Assembly: GCF_018812025.1 (NCBI RefSeq)
Contig: NC_063061.1
Span: 31,473,655-31,537,654 of the forward strand
Length of the DNA: 64,000 bases
Direction of reading: 5' to 3'
Origin: Megalobrama amblycephala
Lineage: Eukaryota > Chordata > Actinopteri > Cypriniformes > Xenocyprididae
Positions 23,131-34,129 of the stretch are shown in pieces. Made by a program: the position numbers and the translations under genes. Every line of letters starts with the position of its first letter. The first letter of the stretch is position 1. The notes beneath the pieces are model-generated. The model was not told where the DNA came from, did no database searches, and was given only the letters and a program-made list of their open reading frames with translations.

Positions 23131-24534
23131 TCTTCACTGTTTGCAGTCAAAAACACACTGTGATCTATGAATGAGAGATACAAGTGTTAGTCCACCAGAA
23201 CATTCTTGAACTGTGCAGTGTAAACCTGATCAAAACTACTTTAAAAAACATACATCAGTAAAAAAAAAAGAAGAATTTTTTTTTTACCTCAGTCCTGTGC
23301 TGTTGTCGACAACAATAAACAGATACACAACAGTAAACACAGACAGGGTTATATGTGTAGTCACTTATAGCTAGATTGTCTGCTTTCTAAGTGAATGTGT
23401 TAGGAAGATTCAACTCGCACCTCTTCATCAGGGATGGGCTCTGTGAAGTGTGGAAAAATGACATGCAAATACACTAAGTGATCACATTTTCTTCCAAATA
23501 CCGCCTGTGTTCTGCATTTGTGTTACTAATGTCTGTGAAGTTTCAGCTCAAAATACCCCCCAATTTTTTTTTTTATTTTTTTTTTTTTTAACTGCCTATT
23601 TTGGGGCATCATTAAATATGCACAGATTCAGCGCGCGGCCCCTTTAAATTCTCGTGCTCCCCACCCCGGAGCTCGTGCTTGCCTTAAACAGCATAAACAA
23701 AGTTCACACAGCTAATATAACCCTCAAAATGGATCTTTACAAAGTGTTCGTCATGCAGCATGTCTAATCGCGTAAGTATGGTATTTATTTGGATGTTTAC
23801 ATTTGATTCTGAATGAGTTTGATAGTGCTTCGTGGCTAACGGGCTAATGCTACACTTTTGGAGAGATTTATAAAGAATGAAGTTGTGTTTATGCATTATA
23901 CAGACTGCAAGTGTTTAAAAAATGAAAATAAGGACAGTCTTTTCTCCGTGAATACAGTAGGAAACGATGGTAACTTTAACCACATTTAACAGTACATTAG
24001 CAACATGCTAACGAAACATTTAGAAAGACAATTTACAAATATCACTAAAAATATCATGATATCATGGATCATGTCAGTTATTATTGCTCCATCTGCCATT
24101 TTTCGCTATTGTCCTTGCTTGCTTACCTAGTCTGATGATTCAGCTGTGCACATCCAGACGTCCTGCCCTTGTCTAATGCCTTGAACATGGACTGGCATAT
24201 GCAAATATTGGGGGCGTGCATATTAATGATCCCGACTGTTACGTAACAGTCGGTGTTATGTTGAGATTCGCCTGTTCCCTTTCGAAGGGAACTCAACTCT
24301 GCGTTGTCACGCATTGGGGAACGTCAGACGTGACTCTGTGTCTGAAAACCAACTATCCAACAACTCCAATGCTCATTGGCCGGCGACAGCCTATGACGTC
24401 ATAGGGGCGCGACCCGGATGTATAAAAGCGCGCCCGCGGGAGCAGTCATTATCTTTCGTCTTTCAGTGACTGCCTGTGTCTTGCCACTATCTGGTTTCTC
24501 CAAATTCGAAACTGTGAGTATCTTTGAGAAAACT

Positions 24535-25959
24535 ATGTCTGAGGGCAAAAGTTTTAGGAAGTGTGCGGATTCTTGTCCGAGGTTTCTGACCCCGGAGGAT
24601 CCTCACACCCTATGTGTGTTATGTCTGGGTGAAGAGCACGCACGGTCAGCGTTTCAGGACACTAGCAGTGAGCTGTGTGAGCGTTTTCCCATGAGAACGC
24701 TCCGTTCCCGCCTGACTCTCTTCTCAAGGGGAGAGACGTCAACACCTGTTCCCGGAGGATCTGGTCCTGCTCGTGCTGAGGCAGAGCGGCGGCTGCATTC
24801 ATGGGGGTCGCAGGTGGAGCTCGCCGCTAAGTTTGAGAGAGGTGTCACGGTCTCTCAACCCCAAGCGGCGGCTGGCGGGGATGAGCTTCTGGATGACGAT
24901 GATGCCATCTCCTAGACATCATCGGATCCGGGAGCGAGTGCTCTTCTGGCTGAGAGCCCCCGAGAGCAGGAGTTGACTATGGAAGAGGGAGAAGTGACTG
25001 AGGTTGCCTCTTTCTCTTCCAAGCCTCCCTGTCCAGCATATGTGGAATTATTGGAGGTTGTGGAACGCGCTGCAGGCAGGCTGCAGCTGCCATGGGAGTG
25101 CGTCAGGAAAGAGCCCGTTCGTGGCAGGTTGGACGAACGGTTTCTCTCCGACCACAACCCTATAATTCCTGTGAGCCTTCCATTCCTTCCTGACCTACAT
25201 GTTGAGGTGGGGAAGGCATGGAAGAACCCATACTCAGCCAGGATTCATCTGCATCAGCGGGGGAATTTCGCTGTTGTGGAGGAATTGGGCCAGCATGGGT
25301 ATGTGTCGATGCCCCCCATTGACGAGACGTTTGCTAACTATCTCGTCACGGGTAGCGTGCCGACACTGAAAGCTCCGGTTCTGCCGTTTAAACCCCTTAA
25401 GATGACATCACGTTTGAACGGCAGAGCATATGCTGCTGCGGGCCAGGCTGGTGCTGCTTTGCACACGATAGCGGTGTTGCAAGCGTACCAGGCTGAGCTG
25501 CTGAAGGACCTGGATCAGGGGCAGGGTTTGTCCCCTGATGCGGTGGCTGAGCTGCGCCAAACCACGGATTTGGCTCTCCGTGCCACTAAGCAAACGGCCG
25601 CCTCGATTGGAAGATCGATGGCGGCTATGGTGGCTACGGAGAGGCACCTTTGGTTAACCATGGTGGACATCGGGGAGAAAGAGAAGGGCTCTCTCCTCGA
25701 TGCCCCGGTCTCGCCATCTGAACTTTTCGGCGGATCCATTGAGGTGGTCGTTGGAAAGTTTAGGGAGGCGAGGGCGCGCTCAGCAGCGTTTAAGAAATGC
25801 ATTCCGCTCAGGTCCGATTCTGGGCCCAGACAACCGGGAGGCTCTGGTCCGCCTCGAGCCGAGGCTCAGAGGCAGGGCCAGAGATCCAGTGTTGCTGCTC
25901 GAGCACCTCCTCCACCATGGAGTAAGTCTCAGAAGCGAAGAAAAGGAAAGGTGATTTGA
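24535..25959 (+). pseudogene. DIRS gag-like ORF with one in-frame TAG
   Basis: The frame begins MSEGKSFRKC after a TATA-bearing end (TATAAAAGCG at 24421). Residues C10, C14, H24, C27 and C30 form a zinc-knuckle-like cluster ending CLGEEHA, as in fish DIRS gag proteins. A TAG at 24913-24915 interrupts after DDDAIS; the same frame then continues without break to 25959. The second part carries the conserved gag features: LDERFLSD, FLPDLHVEVGKAWKNPYSAR, MPPIDETFANYL, LNGRAYAAAGQAGAALHTIA, ALRATKQTAASIGRSMAAMV and ERHLWL. It is basic at the C-terminus (SQKRRKGKVI). The protein would package element RNA. Whether the TAG is read through or simply inactivating cannot be told. Confidence 0.75.
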
Positions 25960-25999
25960 GAGAGGTGATCAATCGGCGGCGTGATCAATACCGCCCCTT

Positions 26000-28990
26000 T
26001 TCTTCGTCCTCCCGGGATATGTTTTTAATTCTAATCTGTGCACGTTCAGGATAACACCTTTGAACAGTCAGGCCGGTGGCCGGCCCATGATGAAACTTTT
26101 TCTGAAGGCCCGCCTTCTGGCTTGATAGTGAAAAGGTTCATAGGCTTGTGGAACCGGGGATATCATTCTTCTCCTTTGAAAGAACGAGGAAGGAATCTCT
26201 GGTCTTCGAGCCGCGGGAAGGTAAGACAAGGTCTGATTTAATCACTTAAATGTTCGACCTTGTTTTTATTCCTGTATTATTTCCTGAATGTGTAACAGTA
26301 AATATGTTATGGGTTTTTTGGGCAAAAAACTGGAGTGTTGAGACTGACTGAGCGAGCCACAGAATGGCTGTTGTTCAGTTTTCTCTCTGTATGTTCTGCC
26401 GTTCGACTATTGTCAGTATAGTTTGAGCTGGCGCTCATCACTTCAGTTTATGCATTTGTGGCAGTCCTAACCGGCCGCCCAGAGCGATAGCTGTGATCTT
26501 TGCTGTATTTCTTATCTGAAATTTCGAGGTAGAGATCAGGCTTATTATAGCGCCTGTTATTTTGAATAGGCCTGTATGTTGTTTGGCCAGGCTAGAACTA
26601 AGTGTATGTATGGTGTATGTATAAATAATTCCCATATGTATTTTAGTTTTTGGCCTTCTCCTGAGGGAGTGGCTGAATTTTTTGCCCAGATTATCCCATT
26701 GCTTATGTAGGTGCAACGATGAGTGTAACAGCTAGGTTTTAGACTGCTTTGTTAGAGACCTGATGCTGTTTCTCAGGTGGTAGGCCCTTATCTTTTGCAC
26801 ATTCATGCAGAGAGGAAAAAATATTTTCTTCCGAGCCACTTGATATTCTCAAATTTGAGTTGACTATGCCAGCATTTTAGCTCTGTCCTCTAAGGCTTGG
26901 AACAGATTTGAGAATCTGTAGCAATGATTTTATTTTTTCTCTCTGTCAAATGGCATGTATTTCAAAGTTTCCTTTGAGTTCTAGACGTTTGCCCTACATT
27001 TGGTATGTGAGCTTGATATGCTGCCACAGGTTGGCACCCGCTTATTATGGTAGACCTTCTTAAGAAGCGACCTCTATGTAAGTGTTGGTGAATCCTTTCC
27101 CCAGGGTTACTGAGTGCATCACCTGTTGGATTGCATACTCAGGGTAGCTAGTTCACTTTTTGAGAAAAGTTAGTATCTGTCAGCTCCCTTTCAGTTATCT
27201 GTTTATCAGCTATATTGCATATAACGGTGATTGTAATCTAGACTGTTCAGCCTCCTTCTAGTTAGCAATAGTTTATACTGCTGTATAATAGATTTCAGTC
27301 TGCTCACATAATGTTTTGGATTTACACTGCTTCAGGCCCTGCAGCATGTTGTTTGAGGTAGCAGGCTCAACTAGCCTCCCTTAAGCTATGTTGGTTGTGT
27401 ATGGTTCCCTTTAGTCACATAACTTAGGGTACTTTGCCTGTTTGGAAAGTGTAGCCTAGCACAGGTAGCAGTTAGCTTCCCATAGTTAATTGGGTTTGAG
27501 CTGGTTCCCTGTAGCTTGGTTCCCTGGAAATTCACGAACTGAAGCCACGTGTCATTGAATCGGCAGGCCCCTTCAGGCCTCCTTTTTAGTTTACATGTTG
27601 GCACAGATTGTGTTTTTCTGTGCGGCTTAGGATGAGATGACAGTAGTGAAACCTTACTGAGGTTTGGTTTAGCCTATTGTTGCCTCTCTGAGTCAATGAT
27701 TCTAGTTGAGCTAAGAGCCACCTAGCGCCTAGGTTGGATCTTTAGGCTCCTGGAAACGGCCACGAGACTTACGCCATGTGTCCTGGAGGATGCTAAGCCT
27801 GCGGGCCGCCTTTTTTGGACACACTGGTGTTTGTTTTGAGTGTATTTCTCTCTGAGAACTAGTCATATACACTTTCGCTGGCCAGGGGCCCAAGTGGTAG
27901 ATTCAACCCCCTCTTTTGCGGGTTGTTTACCTGGCTTGGGACCTAAACACTACCACGAGCTGATGCCACGTGTTTGTTGAGGTTATAGGCCTTCCAGGCC
28001 TTCCTTAACACGTGTTGGCGTACGCTGTACTCCTCTTGTTTAAAGAGTAAAAAGTGTTTTTTACTGAGTACACTGCTTGTCGGATTGTGTTGGGTGGATT
28101 ATTAAGGAGTACTGTGCAGCTTTCCTTGGCTGCTATGGAAGTTATCTGTCCTTATACGTAGACAGGTATTCAGAAAGGCGTTTTACCAAAAAACGGGTCA
28201 TTTTCTGAAGTGTACTTCTGTTGTCATGTTGTAAGTCCCTCCCGGGCCTCCATGATTATGTGCTCTTGGCATAGTCTACCCTCTGCGCTTCTCCCTTGGG
28301 GTTGGGTTTGTAATAGTGCTTAGCTCCCTAAGCTGATTATGATGGTTGGGCCTTCATCAGGCCCCATCTTAAGAATCAGCCCCAGGCTGGTTTGTGCTCC
28401 CCTTTTCAGGGTTTCTCAGTGCACAGCCTCCTCAGTGCATTAATTAAGCACTGGGTAGATCCTAGGTGAGCGGATTATCTCCCCTCGATATGAGGGTTCA
28501 TAGCATTCAGCTGAGTTCTGCTCTCCAGGATGCCCGTCTCTACGTGTGGGTTTGAGCTGGTTTCTGCCTTTCTGCAGTCACTCTTACCTATTTTCTTCTT
28601 GAAGAATGCATTCTAGAGGCTCTGTATTCAGACAGGGTTGGCCTGGACTAAGTCTGTTCCCCTAGAAGACCAGGTCGGCCTCCCTGGTGGCAATGAGGGT
28701 GACCCCGTTCCCCTCAAGAGTGACTGGCCGAGGTTCCCTTTGGTTCCTTGGCCACATTCCCTTAAAGGAACCACTTTTTCCTTCGGGAAAGTGGGTCCCG
28801 GATGCCTTAGCAATTTCTTTAGGCTCTATTTGTTAAAAGAGAAAGGTAGAAGCCTTTTGGAAGTTCAGCTTGGGCTGTTGGCCAAAGGGATTGCTGTCAC
28901 TGACAGCCTGGTGTGACTCGAGGAGGAGTTGCTGAGCAGTTCGAGAACTGCTTTGAGACCTTTGTTTCAGCCATATTTTTTGGCAGGCAC
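26000..28990 (+). other. Non-coding interior of the DIRS element with diverged repeats
   Basis: No supported gene. Phrases of the type GCCACGTGT ... CAGGCC ... ACATGTTGGCAC recur with drift near 27545, 27770 and 27965. They suggest an imperfectly repeated unit of about 200-230 bp. The recombination genes expected in a complete DIRS are absent. Confidence 0.4.
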
Positions 28991-29009
28991 TCTCCTCAAT
29001 CATGGCGAT

Positions 29010-29140
29010 GTTGGTATATCGTTCCCCAAAGCGTGACAACGCAGAGTTGAGTTCCCTTCGAAAGGGAACGTCTCAGGTTACTCATGTAACCATGGTTCCC
29101 TGAGAACAGGGAACGAGACTCTGCGTTTCCTTGCCATGTT
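29010..29140 (+). repeat. Internal complementary region of the DIRS element
   Basis: Contains the complement of the left end (TTCCCTTCGAAAGGGAA) directly followed by the complement of the right end (ACCATGGTTCCCTGAGAACA). In DIRS replication this region is held to template joining of the two ends into a circle. The role is known for the family; here only the sequence is seen. Confidence 0.75.
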
Positions 29141-29524
29141 TCAGGCGGCCTGCTGGGCAGTCCCTTCAAGACGATGGATAATGACTGCTCCCGCGGGCGC
29201 GCTTTTATACATCCGGGTCGCGCCGCTATGACGTCATAGGCTGTCGCCGGCCAATGAGCATTGGAGTTGTTGGATAGTTGGTTTTCAGACACCGAGTCAC
29301 GTGTGACGTTCCCCAAAGCACGTCACACGTGCTTTGCAGAGTCTCGTTCCCTGTTCTCAGGGAACCATGGTTACATGAGTAACCTGAGACATTCTTCGGA
29401 AGTCTTTTAAATAAATGAGATTTATATAAGAAGGAGGAAACAATGGAGTTTGAGACTCACTGTATGTCATTTCCATGTACTGAACTCTTGTTATTCAACT
29501 ATGCCAAGGTCAATTCAATTTTCC

Positions 29525-29810
29525 ATTCTATGGCACCTTTAATGTCCTGCCTCCTTTAAAAACATAGACTGATAAATGGAGAAGCATTCCAGAAGCCATG
29601 CAATGACATATCAAATACTGTCATTGCTTCCTGAGCCCCAGCTAATAGGCTAATAATAAAAACCACACAGAGTGGTTTATTATTGTGTGAGAAAACATGA
29701 ACATAGACATTGGTTTGTGTGTGCTTACATAAACCAAGTTAATGTAAATGGAGAGAAATGCAAATTTTCTATGTTTAGGCATTTTATGCTGAGTTCTGTT
29801 TAAAGGTACA
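29525..29810 (-). repeat. Receptor-upstream repeat, copy 3 (left arm)
   Basis: Diverged relative of 10084-10430: TTAATGTCCTGCC, CCCAGCTAATAGGCTAATAA, GTGGTTTATTATTGTGTGAG. Mirrored at 40640-40921 in the right arm. Confidence 0.6.
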
Positions 29811-30720
29811 CTAGCTTGGCCCTCTAGCAGTAAAAAGAAAAAAAAAAACTGCATGCATTTTGCATAATGAGCACAATCACTGGAGAAAAGAGAAACACAA
29901 GATCTACAACTGACTTCCAGCTGCAGCCTTAAGCCCCGTTCACACCGCCTGCGTCTTTTCCGCTGCATGTCGCTAGTCTCTGTACTGTGAAGTCGCTTGT
30001 GGGCATACCTAGTGCTGTCGCTCCAATGTCATTGGTAGACTGCACGTCTGGCCATATCTATAGAAAATGCAATCACAAATGACAATAATTAAAAGTAACA
30101 TTCTGCTGTTGTGACTGTAGAGTGTTGTGACTGTAGAGCTCAGTCCATTAAATCATTAACTAGATTAATGAACATTCTATCAACAAATTAAACTCACTCA
30201 TAAATGTTTGAATCAAACTCACAAGACTGCCAACAGTTTCTTTTCCATGCATCGTTTTATTATATCAATGTATGTACAGCCAAATCATATAAAACAGTAA
30301 AATCACTCCGAAACTTTTCCTGTCTGTCTTTCCTGCACTCGAGACGGTAACGTGAGCTCCACAGAGGGAAAGGTGGAAAATTGACATTTGAAAGCTTTTA
30401 CATCAATGCAAATCTTATGGGATACCATGCACACAAATTAAATCTGGGCTGACACAAGTTTGAGATCTGATGCTTTAATGAGTGGTACATTTTTGAAAAT
30501 ATTTTCCATTGTATACAAATAGTTTGGGACATGGAAATATGGTTCAGTGTAAAATTAGACTAATGCGGGGCAGACAGAAGAGATTAAATATGAAAAACTA
30601 ATGTTAACTGATACAACTTTTGATTTTTATAATGCATTAGTAAATGTTGAGATGTACATGGGAGTTACTTACACATCAAGAAGTTTCAGTTGTCTATCCA
30701 GCTACCTAAAATAACATGTC

Positions 30721-31560
30721 TTATGATGAGAACTGGCAAGAGAGTTTTCCAACTCGGTGCAGATAAAGAACAGGCTGAACAAAACCAGTCAGAATAAAAC
30801 AAGCCAATCCTATGGTCCTGTGTATTTCACTATAATTTTGTGAAATACTTAAGAATGCCAAGATGATTAGTGGAACAAATATGATAACAAGGCTCAGAGT
30901 AGTTATTAGAATTAAATGAAACGCTCTTCTCTTCATGTGGTTTTCTTCCACTTTCTCTTTTCTTCTCTCTCCTGGTCCTGACTGCTTCAGAGCTCTGAGA
31001 ACAGCCACAAGACAAAACAACTGGATGCAGAAGAAGAGGAGGAACTGCATTGACAAAAACCATGTAAATGCAATGTAGTTGTTTGAACCTAAAGTAAACA
31101 TGCAGTATAAACAGCATCCAAGAATAATTATCCAAGGCACAGTGCAGCAGATCACTCTATATCTGAGAGGTTTGTACTTCAGAAAGGTTACAGGATGAAC
31201 CACTGCCAGGTAACGCTCAACACAGATCAGACATTGAAACAGAGGACGACCTGTGATGCCTAGTGCTACAAGACACTGTGTTACTGTTATGAGACTCTGA
31301 GAAACAAATGACAGTAGATTTAACAGACAATTCAAACAAAAAGATATTTCACAAACAGAGAGATTAAGGTTGAAGAACTCTGATGCTCCACTTCCTGTTC
31401 CTGTGATGATGAGCCATATAACATAGGAGTGTGTAGGAAGACCAAACAGGACATTAATGGTGAACACACTTGTTTCTAAACTGCCCAGCAGCCAGGTGAA
31501 ATATTGTGTGCAGTTTGTGGATTCTTCGGGTGTGATGAAGTTCATTGTAGAGCCATTCAT
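30721..31560 (-). CDS. Receptor G: intact rhodopsin-like GPCR, 279 aa
   Basis: Single coding exon starting at ATG 31560, with AGATCAGATAAGAAGAC before it. Sequons lie at N2 (NGS) and N16 (NCT). TM1 is about 32-54 with GLPTHSYVIWLI. TM2 has NLNLSVCEI (64-72), where the usual Asp is Glu. TM3 ends CLICVERY, with ERY at 115-117. ICL2 is HPVTFLKYKPLRYR. TM5 is about 170-191. ICL3 is short and basic (SGPGERRKEKVEEN). TM6 carries FVP (228-230). TM7 carries QPVLY (262-266), replacing NPxxY. The tail is nine residues after HRV. It is expected in the plasma membrane and coupled to G proteins; the ligand is unknown. It is almost identical to G' (K203/V204/V264 here against R/E/A there). I cannot place it in a named receptor subfamily. 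Confidence 0.88.
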   Translation of the reverse strand: MNGSTMNFITPEESTNCTQYFTWLLGSLETSVFTINVLFGLPTHSYVIWLIITGTGSGASEFFNLNLSVCEISFCLNCLLNLLSFVSQSLITVTQCLVALGITGRPLFQCLICVERYLAVVHPVTFLKYKPLRYRVICCTVPWIIILGCCLYCMFTLGSNNYIAFTWFLSMQFLLFFCIQLFCLVAVLRALKQSGPGERRKEKVEENHMKRRAFHLILITTLSLVIIFVPLIILAFLSISQNYSEIHRTIGLACFILTGFVQPVLYLHRVGKLSCQFSS

Positions 31561-33801
31561 GTCTTCTTATCTGATCTAGAGTAAAGAGACCTGTAAATAT
31601 CAAAATGTAAATTATTCCTATGGAAAGAAATCAATCAACCAATTAAACAACACAATTTCAAATTAATGAAAATGCTCACCTTTCAGCAAAATATCCCCCA
31701 GTTTCACAGGCAAGGCTTAAGCTAGTCCTAGACTAAAATGCATATTGTAGCCATTTTAACTGAAAGCAACTTGCACTGACATATCTTAAAATATGTCAGT
31801 GCCATTGTTTTGTCTCTTTTTTTTTTTTTTCTTTTCTTTTTTTTCTAGGGCACATTTATAAAAGCTACTTAAACGCCCTAATTGAACTAAGGCCTGATCC
31901 CGGCTTAGTCTAAGTCCTGTCTGTGAAACCGGGCCTATATTTCCCAAGCCTAATCTCTAACCCCTACAGTATAATTATACAATTTCTACCTAAGAAGATA
32001 CCACAGGTTTTTCTAATGATTGCTTTACATCATGTAAATGAAAGTGAATATAAACTTGTACGCTATAAAGATTTACCTTAAGAAATAAACACTTTTCAGT
32101 CGCATAATAATCAAGATATTCCGATTTTTATGATCATACAAATGATCATTATGCTGGCTGAAATGTGTTAATTTTCTAAGATAAATCTTTATAGCCTGAT
32201 GATTGTAGCCTATTTCTTTACATACATCCGTATCTAGAAAAAAAAAAAAGACAAACCATATTTTATATATGTAAAAAAATATATAATAAGCACAATGCTT
32301 ATTCTGTAATCAAATCTCTTTTTAACAATAAACACACATAACATGTCAAAGTATAGTCAAAATAATAATAAAAAAGCATTCCAAGCAACTTGTCTGCCTT
32401 CTAAATGTTCTTAAGCCATACAATAACTTTATGCAAGGAATAGAGCGAACCTTGAAGGTACACTATGTAACTTTCGATCCTCTAGCCGTTAAATAACAAA
32501 ACTGCATGCATTTTATGGAACTACATGCATTTTACTTTCTACAACTGCTGTCTTAAAAAATCCATCAGATGAAGGTATCTCAGGAGACAGAAAGTGAAGC
32601 TAACATTGGATTTGGATGTGCCATGATGCCTGCTACCTTGGAATGCATCCTTCAAAGCTTCGAGACACAGCCAATCAGTGGCCTCGAAAGATTGTAAATT
32701 GTAAAAAAAAAAAAAAAAAAATTATTTGTCGGTTACAAGCTTCGAATTGTTTTATATGTTTTGTTTTGAGAAATGGTTAGATTCGGTGGTTCGGGTGCTC
32801 AAAAATATAATTCACAGTGTATTGTGTAACTTACATTATAGTGTATATCCAAATGTGGATGGAAGTCATACACAAAAATAGGCTACATTTATGACAAAAA
32901 TAATTCAACAACCATAAAATTCAATTGTCTTTCACATCAGTATGACAGCACAGGTTTCTCATTGAAATCAATGGGTTTAAGCTGCTTTTGGCATTTGTAT
33001 TTAGATCATTTCTCTTGTACATGTGGTAGTATCAAACAAGTGAGAGCAGGCTGACAGATAAGACATTTGTGCACTATGTTCAGTATCACTGTATTCATGT
33101 CAATCAAACTCCCGTCGAAGGGTCAGTTCCTATCGTGATTTGAAATTTGGCTGTGAGTAATGTCAAATCTGTACATTTACAATAATAATTAACAACAATA
33201 ACAGCTTGCCATCCCTTTGGAGGTATTTAAATCACTATGATGTGTACAGCTGTCACTAAGACATTTATGGATAATATTGAACTCTAAATATGCAAATATT
33301 TAAAGTAAACAATGTTTTTTTCACACAAGAAAATGCCTATTTTTCTTTAAATATGTGCACTTTTGTACAAGTTTTCAGAGACTGTGTAGCAGATAACATA
33401 TTTAGGCAACTTACTTAGTTCAGATGTGATGATATCTCTCTGCGCTGCCTTATGATGGGAGTGCCTGCGCTCTCTTATTGTGCATCCTCAATGTCCAAAG
33501 ATCCCTTTGTTTGTGGGTTTGTTTTAGCTCAATTTATAAACACATTTTTAAACTATTCTTTGGAACTAACACCTGATGTGGAAACATGTGACCCTTTGTC
33601 AGAGATTAATGGGCTTTATTTGACAAGCAAACATTTAAACAAACTACAGCATGTGCTTATATATCCCATCTTGACAGATGACACATGGATGCACTGTAAA
33701 AACAAGGAATTTGGTAAAAACAATTAAATTGCATAACCTTAAATGTTTGTTTAGCAATATAAGAAATATATTATAAAATTGTTTTGTTACAGTTGTAGGG
33801 T

Positions 33802-34129
33802 TTATGAGGAACAGAAACAGGCAAGTTTAACAGTCCGATGCAGAAAACAGAACAGGGTGAAAACAGAACAGAACAAAACCACCCATATAGTAATTATTAG
33901 AATAAGATAAAAAGCTTTTCTCTTCATATGATTTTCAAACAGAAAAACTGAATGGAGAGGGGGAGAAGGAACTGAAGTGTAAAGTAAACATGCAGCACAA
34001 TCAGGAGCCAACAGTGATTATCCAGGCCGCAGTGCAGCAGATCACTCTATATCTGAGAGGTTTGTACTTCAGAAAGGTTACAGGATGAACCACTGCCAGG
34101 TAACGCTCAACACACATCAGACACTGACA
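33802..34129 (-). pseudogene. Receptor H': TM3-end-to-tail relic at the palindrome inner edge
   Basis: On the minus strand the code for CLMCVERYLAVVHPVTFLKY at the 34129 end is followed by ICCTAAWIITVGS. Then come damaged TM5 pieces, HMKRKAFYLILIIT and TVKLACFCSS. Most of TM5-ICL3 and TM6-TM7 is lost. The N-terminal half (present in H) is absent because the arm ends here. Confidence 0.75.

Larger units (their letters stand above)
24281..29386 (+). mobile_element. DIRS-type retrotransposon, internally deleted
   Basis: Inverted ends: the left part (24300-24452, with CCGGCGACAGCCTATGACGT and CGCGCCCGCGGGAGCAG) is mirrored at 29186-29330. At 29010-29140 an internal complementary region holds the complements of both extreme ends side by side (GAGTTGAGTTCCCTTCGAAA joined to CGTCTCAGGTTACTCATGTA). 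This is the hallmark of DIRS elements. No target duplication is seen. The mirror arm gives the empty site CACCTGTTCTTCGGAG. A gag-like ORF is present (24535-25959). I found no reverse transcriptase, RNase H or tyrosine recombinase frame between 26.0 and 28.9 kb, so the copy is non-autonomous. Confidence 0.8.
23534..29545 (+). mobile_element. Older fish repeat split by the DIRS element
   Basis: AT-rich repeat running from about 23534 to 24280 and resuming at 29387-29545. It includes CGCGCGGCCCCTTTAAATTC, the perfect palindrome CCGACTGTTACGTAACAGTC(GG), and TTATATAAGAAGGAGGAAAC. The right arm holds the uninterrupted join at 41065-41090, followed by truncation at 41492. Class unassigned. Its text is a common interspersed sequence in cyprinids as far as I recall. 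Confidence 0.5.
17707..34129 (+). repeat. Left arm of the large inverted duplication
   Basis: Every block of this arm recurs in reverse order and orientation in 35638-54194. The outer edge is at GATTTACTTACGCTTTATGG (17708), mirrored at 54193, and homology stops sharply outside. The inner edge is at CACATCAGACACTGA (34129), mirrored at 35638. Similarity by eye is high, about 97-99% where no insertion interrupts. Left-only material includes a DIRS element (24.28-29.39 kb) and 23531-23830. Deletions relative to the right arm lie at about 21040, 21780 and 22994. Stretches 31.6-33.8 kb and 29.8-30.7 kb contain flanking DNA without genes. Confidence 0.93.

Noticed and set aside
33452..33727. 91-residue frame repeated on the opposite strand at 36088-36366
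   Set aside because: Both copies lie in mirrored flanking DNA; no domain, no splice logic, and small frameshifting differences. It is an echo of the palindrome.
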